Origin: Verrucomicrobiales bacterium
GTDB taxonomy: Bacteria > Verrucomicrobiota > Verrucomicrobiia > Limisphaerales > J093
Length of the DNA stretch: 64,000 nt
NCBI GenBank assembly: GCA_024233305.1
Contig: JACKPV010000022.1
Span: 186,001-250,000, forward strand
Direction of reading: 5' to 3'
Below, one piece after another: positions 34,117 through 42,888 of this stretch. Position 1 is the stretch's first letter, and every line of letters starts with the position of its first letter. The translations under genes were made by a program, and so were the position numbers. Below the pieces are notes generated by a model, which was not told the DNA's origin, did not search any database, and saw only the letters and a list, made by a program, of their open reading frames with translations.

Positions 34117-34905
34117 ATGCAACTGTTGTTCTCCGAGACCCGCCCCAGCTACCGGCACTACCTCTATCCGTACGTGATCTGGGCGCTGCCGGAAGCCCAC
34201 GAAACCCCGGCGGACCTCTATGCCCGGGGCTTCCTCCCCGCCTGGCCGAACCTGGACCGGTTCCAACTCTGCCGGAATCTGCGGGTCGACCTCGCCCGGT
34301 TTTCCCTCACGTCGGAGAACCGCCGCATCCTGCGGAAGGGCGCCGGCATCTCGGGCCGCCTCGTGCGGCGGGCTGATTTCGCCTACACGCCGGAGGTTCG
34401 CCAGGAATGGCACGCCTTCGCCCGCGAGCGCTTTGGGGAGGGAATCATGCCTTTCGAGCGGCTCGATGCGCTGATGCGCGGCGAGATCGTCAATCATCTG
34501 CTGGTCTTCGAGGACGCGGACGGCCGACCGGTGGGCACGGCACTGCTGTTCCTCCAACCGCCCCGGGTCGCGCACTATTGTTTCGCCTTCTACGACCTCC
34601 GGGACCGGGCGCGGAACCCCGGCATGTTCATGATGACGTGGGCGGTGCAACACTTCGCCGATGCCGGCTACCACCATCTCCATCTCGGCACGTGCTACTC
34701 GCGCCGGGCGCTCTACAAAACGCAGTTCCGCGGTGTGGAATTCTCGAGTGGCAACGGCTGGAGTCGGCGTTTGGAGGAACTGAAGTTCCTCCTTCGGCGC
34801 GACACTGACGACGGCACGACGCACCTCCTCGACCATCCCGATTATCTGGCCCGGTTCTATCCCGAGCAACTCGCGGGACTGCTGGCCCAGGCGCACGGTT
34901 CCTGA
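34117..34905 (+). CDS. GNAT-fold protein related to arginyl-tRNA-protein transferases
   Basis: Protein of 262 aa. Residues 1-80 (MQLLFSETRPSYRHYLYPYV, LYARGFLPAWPNLDRFQLCR, LRVDLARFSLTSENRRILRK) match the central part of bacterial arginyltransferase-like (ATE C-terminal) proteins. The remainder has a GNAT-like layout (NHLLVFEDADGRPVGTALLFL, GMFMMTWAVQHFADAGYHHLHLGTCYS, YKTQFRGVEFSSGNGW). ATE enzymes conjugate an amino acid to protein N-termini for N-degron recognition. The Cys-rich N-terminal domain of full ATE1 is absent. Start ATG 34117 is chosen on homology. A transferase activity is likely; the donor and target are unknown. Confidence 0.72.
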   Translation: MQLLFSETRPSYRHYLYPYVIWALPEAHETPADLYARGFLPAWPNLDRFQLCRNLRVDLARFSLTSENRRILRKGAGISGRLVRRADFAYTPEVRQEWHAFARERFGEGIMPFERLDALMRGEIVNHLLVFEDADGRPVGTALLFLQPPRVAHYCFAFYDLRDRARNPGMFMMTWAVQHFADAGYHHLHLGTCYSRRALYKTQFRGVEFSSGNGWSRRLEELKFLLRRDTDDGTTHLLDHPDYLARFYPEQLAGLLAQAHGS

Positions 34906-34948
34906 CTCCCTGGCGCAGGCGGTGGCAGGAAGGAAATCCGACGGACAA

Positions 34949-34982
34949 ACAAAGGAGGGCTGGAGCAGAACTCCAGCCCTCC
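34949..34982 (-). terminator. Strong intrinsic terminator of the giant repeat-protein gene
   Basis: Perfect 12-bp stem GGAGGGCTGGAG with loop CAGAA (34954-34982). On the minus strand it is followed by TTTGTTTGTCC. It lies 35 bp past the stop of the gene ending at 35018, and 48 bp past the stop of the convergent plus-strand gene, which it may also serve. Confidence 0.85.
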
Positions 34983-35017
34983 TGCGCCGGGAGGTCATGC
35001 CTCCCCCGATCGGTCGA

Positions 35018-38000
35018 CTACTTGGTGAGCAGGCGCACGCGGTAGAAACCGCCCTCGCTCATCAAGGCCGGCTCCCATTTCTCGGCCTCGGGACCGCTGG
35101 CGCTCACGTCGCCGGGCACCGACTCCCACGTGTCCGCGCCCAAAGCGGTTTTCCGCTCGACGCGGTAGGTGGCTCCGGGTTCGGAAGCCCAGCGCACGAC
35201 CCAGTAGCCTTGATCGTAGCTCAAGGTGTGGATCGCCAGGGTCGGGCCGGGGTTGCCGGCGCACTGCGCGGTATCCTGCACGACCGTGCCGTGACACAGC
35301 GACGTGCCCTGCGCGGTCACGACCACGTCCGTCGTGGCCACGCCGCTGAAGCGCTTGATCTCGCCCGGCGCCAGTTCGATGGGGCCGAGCAGGGTGGCCG
35401 TGCCACCGACGACAGTGACGTCGCGGAGCGTGATGTCGCCGACGTTCTCGACGGTGCCGCTGTAGGCGTCGCCACTGCACGTCTTCGTGACCGAAATGGC
35501 CGGCGTGTAGCGGACCTGGCAGGCGGCGGCGCCGGTGTTCGACACCATCTGACCCGTGCAGGCATCCTGGCCGCGGGCTTCGAGCACATCCACCGTCTGG
35601 CAGCAGTCAGCGGCCAGCGTGTAGCTCGCGGTGAAGTTCGTCGAGGCGCCTGCCTCCAGCGACACCGGACCGAACACCTGGGTGCCGGGGGCGGGCTGGT
35701 TGTTGAAGACCACGACGTTGTTCAGCTTCGAGCCCCCGACGTTCATGACCGTCGCCGTGAAGGTGAACACGCCGCCGTTGGCCACCGGGGCGGGCGGGCA
35801 CTGTTTCACGATGGCGATGGCCGGGGTGGTGTTCACCGGGCAACGGGTCTTGACCGAACCGGTGACGCCCTCAACGCGACCGCAGAGGGTGTTGCCCACG
35901 GCGACGACTTCGTCCTCGCCGCAGAAGCCGCTCGGAATGACGTAGCTGTGGGTGTAGTTCACGATCTGGCCAGGGGCCAGCGTGATGGGGCCGAGGATCT
36001 GCATGCCCTGCCCGTTCACGAGGTTGCGGACATAGACGTCCACCAGTGTGATGTCGCCGGTGTTCATCACGGTGCCGGTGTAGTGCAGGGTGTCACCGGT
36101 CCAGAGCACCTCGTTTGGACATCTCTTGGTAACCGCTAGCCCCGGATGGAACATCACCGGACAGGTCTTGGTGGCCGTGTCCGTAAAGGACTGCTGGCTG
36201 CACGGATCGACCGCATTGACCGTGAGGGTGTCAGTGACGTCGCAGCAGTTCTTGGCGACGACGAAACCGTAGTTGAAGCGGACCTCCTGGCCCGGATTGA
36301 GCGCCGTGGGATAGCCTCCCAGGCCCCCGGCGGTCCGGCTGCTGACCTGAACGTTGTTCAACTGCACGTTGCCCACGTTCCGCAGGATGGCGGTGTAGAC
36401 GATGAGCCCGCCCTGTGGCACGGCGCTCGGCGGGCAGACCAGCGAGATCTCGATGCCGCCCACATAGGCAATCGGGCAGTCATTGGCCTGCCGGGCCTGA
36501 ACGGGTCGGCCGTCGCACTTGCCGTTGCCGGTCGCCGTCACGGTGCTCTGGTAGGTGCAGGCGCTGCCACTTTCAGGAATCTGGTAAGTGCCGCTGAACG
36601 TGGCCGACTGGCCGGGTTCGAGGGTCGCCGGACCGTAGACCGGCGCAGTGCCAGCGAGAGTGTGCAGGACCACCACATTGGTGAGCGTGATGTCGCCCGT
36701 GTTGGTCACCTGGCCGGAGAAACCCACCGCGGAACCCGGAGGCGACGCCGGAGGACACTGCTGCGTCACGGCGATCGCCGGATTCGAGGCAACCTGACAG
36801 GTGGTCGAAGCCTCCGCGGAGGCAGACTGCGTGCGGCAGAGATCCTGCGCCAACACCGACAGAGTGGTGGTCAGGCTGCACACGTTCGAAGGCACGGGCA
36901 CGGAGGCGGTGAAGTTGGCCGCCGCACCGGGCGCCAGTGATGCCAGCGTGTAGACCGGCGTCTCCGAGGATCCGGAACGATAGACCGCGACATTGGTCAG
37001 CGTGATCGAACCGGTGTTGGCCACGGTCCCGCCGAACGTTGCGCTTTGCCCCGGTGTGAGGGGCCCCTGCGGGCAGTTCAGCGACAGGCTCACCTTCGGC
37101 TGGTTGCCCAGCGGGCAGGTCGTCGAGGCGGTCTGGGTCACGGGGTTCCCCCCGCACTTGCCGACCGCCGAGGCGTTCCAAGTGTCCGTGAACGAGCACA
37201 CTCCACCGGGCGCGGTGGTCGTGACCGTGAAGCTCTGGGATTGCCCCGGAGCGAGGTCGATCGGGCCGTAGACCGAACCGCCCGCATTGTTCACCACGAG
37301 CCCCTGCAGGGTGACATTGCCGGTGTTGACCACCGACCCGCGGAACACCACCTGGCCGCCGGCCATGGCCGGTTGCTCGGGGCAGAGTTTGGTCAGAGTG
37401 AACGAGGGCGCGGTGGTCACGGGACAAGTCTGGGTCGAGCTGCTCGAGACCTGCTGCTGAGTGCAGTTGGCAACACCGCTCGCCGACAGCACGGTGGTCA
37501 CCGAGCACGTGTCCGACGGCGCCAGCACCGTTCCCTGGAACGTCGCGCTCTGGCCGGGCGTGAGGGTGGCCGGCCCATAGATCACCGCTTCGCCCTGCAG
37601 CACGCGCACGCCGGTCAGCGTCACGTCACCCGTGTTCTGCACGGCACCCGCGAAGGACACCGACTGGCCGGGCAGGATCGGCGTGGTCGGACAAGAATGG
37701 CTCACCGATATCCCCGGGTTGCTCGCCACGGGGCAGGTCACCGAGGCCTGATCAGTCACCCCGCGTCCCCCGCACTGATCCGCCGCGCTGGCACTCAACG
37801 CGAGCGACTGCTCGCACACGTTCTGCGGCACCGAAACGGAGACCGTGAAGCTCGAACTCGCGCCCGGTGCCAGCATGGGCACCGTGTGGACGCTCTGCTG
37901 GGAGCTGACGTTGATGACGACCACGTTGGTCAGCACCGCATCACCGGTGTTCAGAACCGCGCCCGAATAGACCGCGGTGCCGCCCGGCACCAGGGATCCG

Positions 38001-40129
38001 CCGGGGCAACTCAGGGTCAGGTCCAGGCTGGCATCGGTGAGCACCGGGCAGGTCGTCGTGCGTTCCCGCGTCAGGGTATCACCGGTGCACTGATTCTGGC
38101 CCGTCGCCACCCAGGTGTCGGTCACCGAACAGGAATTTGCCGGGGCGATGACCGAATGCTGGAACTGCGTGGACGCGCCCGGAGCCAGGGTCACGGGCCC
38201 GAAGATCGCCACCCCACCCTGGGTCACGGTAAGCCCCGTCAGGGTCACGTCACCCGTATTCTGCAAGGAACCCAGGTAGGTCATTTCGGCCCCCGGCATC
38301 GGCGGCGTCGGCGGACAGAGTTTCGTCAGTTCAAACGCGGGGTTGGTCTGCACCGGACAGCTCTGCGACGAAACGCTCTCGACGATCGCGCCCGAGCACT
38401 TGCCGGCACCGCTGGCCCGGACCGTGGTGGTGACCGAACAAACGTCCGAAGGCGCCACCACCGAGGCCGTGAAGGGCGCGCTGGCGCCGGGCGCCAGGGT
38501 GGCCGGACCGAAGACCACGGTATCACCGTTGTACACCCGCACTTCGTTCAGGGTGACGTTTCCGTCGTTGCGCACGGTGCCATTGAAGTTCGCCGTCTGT
38601 CCGGGGACCAAGGCGGATGCCGGACAGGTGTGCGTCACGACGATCGCGGGCGTGGTCACCACCGGACAGGTCGCTGCGGCAGCGTCCTGGATTCCCGAAC
38701 CGCCGCAACGGTCTGAGGCCGTGGCCGTAAACGCCGCACTGACCGAGCAGACGTCCGCCGGCACGGCGACCGAAGCGGTAAACGGCGCGCTGGCGCCGGG
38801 GGCCAGGGTAGCCACCTCCAGCACGGGGGTCCCGGGGGCGCCATCGCGGTAGACGACCACGTTGTTCAGGGTCACCTGACCCGGATTGCTGACCACGCCC
38901 GAGTAGACCACGGTGCCGCCCGGGGTGGGCGAAGTGGCCGGGCATTGCACGGTCAGGTCAATGCTGCCGCTCGCCACCAGCGGGCAGGTCGTCTGCACGC
39001 TGTCCGAAACCTGCTGGCCGGTGCAGCGTCCGACGCCGGTCACCGACGTGGTGTCACTGATCGAACAGGCGTCCGCAGGCGTGGCATAGCTGCCGCTGAA
39101 GGACGCTTCGGCGCCCGGCGCCAGGGTTTCAATGGTCGCCACGACGGTCCCGGCCTGGGGGCGGTCGCTGGTCACCACCACATTGTTCAAAGTGACGTTG
39201 CCTGTGTTGCGGACCACGCCGGTGTAGTTGAGCGGCGTACCTGCGGTGGGCGCGGTGGGCGGGCAATAGCGGATGATCTCAATCCCCGGCGTCGTCGTGT
39301 TGCTGCACGAAACCGTCGCCGAATCGGAGACCGCGCGTTCCTGCTCCCAGACGAGAGCGCTGACGCCATGCGCGTTGAGCACCGCGGTGCCCGAACAACC
39401 GTCCGTGGGGGCATAGGAACCCGAGAACGTGGCCTCGGCTCCCTTGGCAATCGTCTGCGGCCCGAAGACGCGCTGGCCGGTCACGGAGTTGGTGACCGTG
39501 ACGTCGGTCAGGTCCACCGAGCCGCAGTTGCGCAGCACACCGCTGAAGGTCAACGCCGTGTTTTCGCCGACGCCGCCCTGACAGGTGGCTTCGATCGTCA
39601 GGCACGGATTCACCACCAAGGTGTTGACGTCACGGAAGTTCTCGGAGGTTTCATTGCTGATGTTCTGGTTGATGACCGCCGTCGAGCGGGCCTGGGCGCG
39701 CACGTTGCCCTGGGGGCCGAGGTCCTGTGACCGGATGACGTAGGTCACGACATTCTCGTAGATGTCAGACTGACCGGGATCGAGGATCGTCCGCGTGAGC
39801 TGGATCGGGTGCGTGACGCCGTCCGGAGTGACGATGTTCGCGACGATCTGCTCGGCGCGACACGCCGGGAACACCTGGTTGCCGACGTAAAGGGAATAAT
39901 TCAAGGTGTCGCCCACGTGGGCGGTCGGCTTGTCGACGAACAAGCTGATTCCGTAGCCGTTACCCGCGCATCCCGGGGGAATGATCTCGGCTTGCGCTCC
40001 AGGCAGCGCGCCGAGGGCGAGAGCGATGATGGGAAGCAACCAGCTCCACCACCAACTGGTCAAAAATTGGGTTTGCCGTCCGCCCGAACATGGGCACAGC
40101 AACACACCGTCGTGTTCTTTCTTTTCCAT
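35018..40129 (-). CDS. Giant secreted protein with ~13 Cys-patterned beta repeats
   Basis: Protein of about 1703 aa, probably exported to the surface. Signal peptide: WWWSWLLPIIALALGALPGAQA, at about residues 24-47 from ATG 40129; TTG 40264 and ATG 40237 are in-frame alternatives. An N-terminal domain of about 180 residues precedes thirteen complete and one shortened repeat of about 100 residues. Each begins with CP (for example LTKLCPPTPP), continues with an Ig-like strand set (YTGVVRNTGNVTLNNVVV, LAPGAxAxFxxS) and has four regularly spaced Cys, the last again as CP. The units are CARDB/DUF11-like. The C-terminal region (WVVRWASEPGATYRVERKT, EGGFYRVRLLTK) is typical of verrucomicrobial exported proteins. 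An adhesin or stalk role is inference. Confidence 0.85.
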   Translation of the reverse strand: MEKKEHDGVLLCPCSGGRQTQFLTSWWWSWLLPIIALALGALPGAQAEIIPPGCAGNGYGISLFVDKPTAHVGDTLNYSLYVGNQVFPACRAEQIVANIVTPDGVTHPIQLTRTILDPGQSDIYENVVTYVIRSQDLGPQGNVRAQARSTAVINQNISNETSENFRDVNTLVVNPCLTIEATCQGGVGENTALTFSGVLRNCGSVDLTDVTVTNSVTGQRVFGPQTIAKGAEATFSGSYAPTDGCSGTAVLNAHGVSALVWEQERAVSDSATVSCSNTTTPGIEIIRYCPPTAPTAGTPLNYTGVVRNTGNVTLNNVVVTSDRPQAGTVVATIETLAPGAEASFSGSYATPADACSISDTTSVTGVGRCTGQQVSDSVQTTCPLVASGSIDLTVQCPATSPTPGGTVVYSGVVSNPGQVTLNNVVVYRDGAPGTPVLEVATLAPGASAPFTASVAVPADVCSVSAAFTATASDRCGGSGIQDAAAATCPVVTTPAIVVTHTCPASALVPGQTANFNGTVRNDGNVTLNEVRVYNGDTVVFGPATLAPGASAPFTASVVAPSDVCSVTTTVRASGAGKCSGAIVESVSSQSCPVQTNPAFELTKLCPPTPPMPGAEMTYLGSLQNTGDVTLTGLTVTQGGVAIFGPVTLAPGASTQFQHSVIAPANSCSVTDTWVATGQNQCTGDTLTRERTTTCPVLTDASLDLTLSCPGGSLVPGGTAVYSGAVLNTGDAVLTNVVVINVSSQQSVHTVPMLAPGASSSFTVSVSVPQNVCEQSLALSASAADQCGGRGVTDQASVTCPVASNPGISVSHSCPTTPILPGQSVSFAGAVQNTGDVTLTGVRVLQGEAVIYGPATLTPGQSATFQGTVLAPSDTCSVTTVLSASGVANCTQQQVSSSSTQTCPVTTAPSFTLTKLCPEQPAMAGGQVVFRGSVVNTGNVTLQGLVVNNAGGSVYGPIDLAPGQSQSFTVTTTAPGGVCSFTDTWNASAVGKCGGNPVTQTASTTCPLGNQPKVSLSLNCPQGPLTPGQSATFGGTVANTGSITLTNVAVYRSGSSETPVYTLASLAPGAAANFTASVPVPSNVCSLTTTLSVLAQDLCRTQSASAEASTTCQVASNPAIAVTQQCPPASPPGSAVGFSGQVTNTGDITLTNVVVLHTLAGTAPVYGPATLEPGQSATFSGTYQIPESGSACTYQSTVTATGNGKCDGRPVQARQANDCPIAYVGGIEISLVCPPSAVPQGGLIVYTAILRNVGNVQLNNVQVSSRTAGGLGGYPTALNPGQEVRFNYGFVVAKNCCDVTDTLTVNAVDPCSQQSFTDTATKTCPVMFHPGLAVTKRCPNEVLWTGDTLHYTGTVMNTGDITLVDVYVRNLVNGQGMQILGPITLAPGQIVNYTHSYVIPSGFCGEDEVVAVGNTLCGRVEGVTGSVKTRCPVNTTPAIAIVKQCPPAPVANGGVFTFTATVMNVGGSKLNNVVVFNNQPAPGTQVFGPVSLEAGASTNFTASYTLAADCCQTVDVLEARGQDACTGQMVSNTGAAACQVRYTPAISVTKTCSGDAYSGTVENVGDITLRDVTVVGGTATLLGPIELAPGEIKRFSGVATTDVVVTAQGTSLCHGTVVQDTAQCAGNPGPTLAIHTLSYDQGYWVVRWASEPGATYRVERKTALGADTWESVPGDVSASGPEAEKWEPALMSEGGFYRVRLLTK

Positions 40130-40343
40130 GGCTTTCTTTCTTGGTTGTCCGCGAAGGCTCAGCGCACGTGACCCGGCTCCACCGGCCAGGAGCCCGCGAG
40201 TCCGGAGCACATTGACTAACTCGTTGGCTTTGATCATACGCCGCAGGGTGCCGCTGTCCAGCAACTAATCCACTCCCGGGGGCCAGGGAAAGGCGCCTCC
40301 AAACGGCCCCCTCCGCCCCACCGCGGCTGCCACCTACACGGCG

Positions 40344-40643
40344 CTATTCTTCGTTGAACCTGCCCTCGATAAGCGTCTCAATGGCCGCCAGCGCCTCCGC
40401 GGCATCCGCCCCGGTCGCCTGCACCCGGATGCGTGATCCCGGCCCCGCCGCCAGCATCATCAGTCCCATGATGCTCTTCGCGTTCACGGTTTCGTCGTCC
40501 TTTTCAACGAGAATCTCGCAGCTAAACTGGTTCGCGAGCTTCGCAAACATGGCCGCCGGCCGGGCATGAATCCCCAGCTTGTTGGCAATGGTCATGACGC
40601 GGCTGGCGCGGTCGGCGGATTCCTCTGTCTTGTGCACGCTCAT
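40344..40643 (-). CDS. ptsH: HPr-family phosphocarrier protein
   Basis: Small cytoplasmic phosphocarrier of 99 aa. The active-site motif is KLGIHARPAAMFAKL with the phospho-acceptor His at residue 26. The regulatory-type Ser lies in NAKSIMGLMMLAAG at residue 57. The N-terminus is about ten residues longer than in E. coli HPr. No EI, EII or HPr kinase gene is adjacent, so this is an orphan HPr that may act in regulation. ATG 40643 is used. The gene lies 214 bp upstream of the giant repeat-protein gene on the same strand. Confidence 0.92.
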   Translation of the reverse strand: MSVHKTEESADRASRVMTIANKLGIHARPAAMFAKLANQFSCEILVEKDDETVNAKSIMGLMMLAAGPGSRIRVQATGADAAEALAAIETLIEGRFNEE

Positions 40644-40721
40644 CAAGAAGCGACCAACGCTACCAAGGTTCGACGACCGGCGCCACCCCTGATTTGATCG
40701 GGCTCCGCGTGGGTCACGGTA

Positions 40722-41240
40722 ACCTCATTCAGATTCCTAGGCGATTGCGGTTGTTGGAGTTGAAAAAGAACGCCTGCCGTACCAAGTGGTTTGCCCCGTA
40801 GTAGGCGCGACATGGAATCGACCGACACCGCAACTCATTCGGGAGCCTTCACCGCCGATCCACCCCTCTCGCTGCTCAGCCACCTTACCGTCCAAGCCCT
40901 CGAACCCCACGAATACGAGCGGGCCGGCCAACTCCTCCGACCGCAGCACCACCTGGGCGACCTGCCCCCGGGGGTCGCCAATTGCTCCAGACCGTCGAAC
41001 ACAACGGCGACTGGGTGGCCCTCCTGGACTGGGGACCCGCCGACCGCGAAGCCTGCATCAGCTGCCCCCCGGCTGCCGCCAGGGGCTCAACCTCGAGTCC
41101 CCGGAGCGCGCCCCACTCCTCGACGGCAAGTGGATCCGCGACCGCGGCTTGAACCTCTGTCTCAGTGACCACCAGACCGGCGCTCAGCGAATGTTACCCC
41201 CACGCAACAAGAACCGACGTAAAGGACGCGATCTAGCAAT
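40722..41240 (+). mobile_element. Decayed DUF4338-ISAs1 transposase element, copy 2 (multiple internal deletions)
   Basis: Second remnant of the element seen at 2203-2709, sharing the leader (GGCGATTGCGGTTGTTGGAG) and the N-terminus from ATG 40812 (MESTDTATHSGAFTADPPL). The DUF4338 part continues after a frameshift near 40970 as QLLQTVEHNGDWVALLDWG. The chain then jumps to a linker (LPPGCRQGLNLESPERAP) and to the start of the ISAs1 DDE domain (LLDGKWIRDRGLNLCLSDH), then ends in unrelated sequence with a stop near 41240. The large missing blocks lie at different places from copy 1. Not functional. Confidence 0.75.
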
Positions 41241-41393
41241 TTAGCTACGCTTTCCCGCCGGTCGCTCCCAGCGGGCTGCGCCCCGCACTCAGTGCCAGGA
41301 TCCAAGAGCGCGTAAAGCCTGCGCAACTCCGCGCCGAATCACCGCGATGGACCCACCGGGAGCGTCCAGCGACGCCCCCGTTGGTCACGTCCA

Positions 41394-42881
41394 TCACCCA
41401 CCCGCCGGGCCTGCGGGCGGGGGTGGTGTCGCGGTGGCGGGCGGGGCGTTGGTGTTCGGGGGCGGAGCGGCGGGGAGGCCGAGTTTGCTGCGCAGCAAGG
41501 CGGCGAGTTCCGGCACGAACCCCTCCTCCGGATCCAGCACCTCCTGCAACACCTTGTCCCGCATGGTCTCGATCGGCGGCAGGCCGACCCGCTCGGCGGA
41601 GGGTCCGTCCTGGATCTTGCCCATATAGCGATTCCAGAAGTTTTTCGCCATGAGCATGTTGCCCGCTGCGATATCGTCCTCGTCGACGGCCAGGTAATAG
41701 AACGATTGGGTGATGTAGCCGTTGATGTTCGAGATCGTCTTGTTCATGTCGGTCTCGCCGGCGTCCTCCTCGACCTTCGAGAGGGCGTAATCCTCAAGCG
41801 ATCCCTTGGGGGCCATGTCGGGGTACTTCTGCTTCAGGTAGGCCAACCACTTCTGGGCCTCGCTGACCCGGGCATGCACGTAGAGGAAGTAGACCGCATC
41901 CCGCAGGAAGTTCCGGTGCGCCTTGCCGATATGTTCGCTGAGTTGCTTGTCCTCGGCGATCATCTCTTCATAGGCGGCATTGGTCTTGTCGACGATGTCC
42001 AGGTTTTGACCGAACTCGATCCGACCGGTTTTCTCGAGCCCGACGAACCGGCCCCGGTGAAAGGCCATCTGCATGGACTGGTAGATGAGCCGGCGCAGTT
42101 TGATGAGTTGATCGTCGGTCTTGGCCTCCTTGCGCCCGACCACCGCCCAGTAGATCGCATGCGTCTCCGGCAGGCGCCACTCGAGCGGACCGTAACGCTC
42201 GTCGGTCTCCTTCATGATCGCCGGGTCCAGCTTGTAGACCGTCCGCAATTCCCGCGCCCGCTCCTTCATTTCGTCGGTTTGCGGATTGATGAAGGCATCG
42301 AAATCGGGGTGACCGCTGCCGAGCACATCCTGCATTTCCCGGGCCCAGGAAGCCTTGTAGAACAGGTGGGCGTCGTCGAGGTTATGGCCGAGCTTGTGCT
42401 GGAAGTGCCAGCCCAGCTCGCGGTAGAGCTCGACTTCGTGCGGGTTGTATTTCAGCGCCTCGTCCCGCAGCAATTCAATGCCCCGCTGCACCCAGCGCCA
42501 GCGGTCCTCGGGTTCGCTGAACTTCACCGAGATGTTGTAGGACATGTTCCAGGCCGCGACGACCCAGACGTTGGCGATATGGGGGGTGAGTTTGGTGATC
42601 CAGTCCGCGAGCTGCACCATCTCGAAGTACTGGCCGTTGTCCTGCATCTCGATGGCCCGGATCCAGAGGGCGTTGGCGATGATGCCGCGGAAGCCGCCCA
42701 GAACGACGGTGGTGAACACGAGCAGCGGCGGGGCGTTCTTGAGCGCCTCGACGCGGGTCAATCCGAGCTTGTCCCGCGTCCGGTTCAGCCGGCCCTGGGA
42801 AAAGGAGGAAACCAGCAGGCACACCACGGCCAGGACGATCAACAGGGCCTTCTGCAATTTGGACTGGGAGACGGGATTCAT
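41394..42881 (-). CDS. Membrane-anchored helical (TPR-like) protein of ABC exporter cluster
   Basis: Protein of 495 aa. It has one N-terminal transmembrane helix (KALLIVLAVVCLLVSSFS) and then a mostly helical, externally placed domain. Segments such as LVFTTVVLGGFRGIIANALWIRAIEMQDNGQYFEMVQLADWITKL-type pairs (shown here only in part) and ALKYNPHEVELYRELGWHF suggest degenerate tetratricopeptide repeats. The C-terminus is a Pro/Ala-rich tail. No catalytic motif is seen. It lies 7 bp after the ABC permease gene at 42889-44268, suggesting an accessory function in that exporter. No named family was recognised. Confidence 0.75.
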   Translation of the reverse strand: MNPVSQSKLQKALLIVLAVVCLLVSSFSQGRLNRTRDKLGLTRVEALKNAPPLLVFTTVVLGGFRGIIANALWIRAIEMQDNGQYFEMVQLADWITKLTPHIANVWVVAAWNMSYNISVKFSEPEDRWRWVQRGIELLRDEALKYNPHEVELYRELGWHFQHKLGHNLDDAHLFYKASWAREMQDVLGSGHPDFDAFINPQTDEMKERARELRTVYKLDPAIMKETDERYGPLEWRLPETHAIYWAVVGRKEAKTDDQLIKLRRLIYQSMQMAFHRGRFVGLEKTGRIEFGQNLDIVDKTNAAYEEMIAEDKQLSEHIGKAHRNFLRDAVYFLYVHARVSEAQKWLAYLKQKYPDMAPKGSLEDYALSKVEEDAGETDMNKTISNINGYITQSFYYLAVDEDDIAAGNMLMAKNFWNRYMGKIQDGPSAERVGLPPIETMRDKVLQEVLDPEEGFVPELAALLRSKLGLPAAPPPNTNAPPATATPPPPAGPAGG

Positions 42882-42888
42882 CGGCCGG

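Noticed and set aside
34949..34982. Hairpin considered as a MITE end or riboswitch
   Set aside because: A perfect stem with T-rich tail just after a stop codon is better explained as a terminator.
35250..39660. Regular ~300-bp periodicity that could suggest a CRISPR or tandem DNA array
   Set aside because: It is the coding sequence of divergent protein repeats in one open frame, far too long-period and variable for CRISPR.
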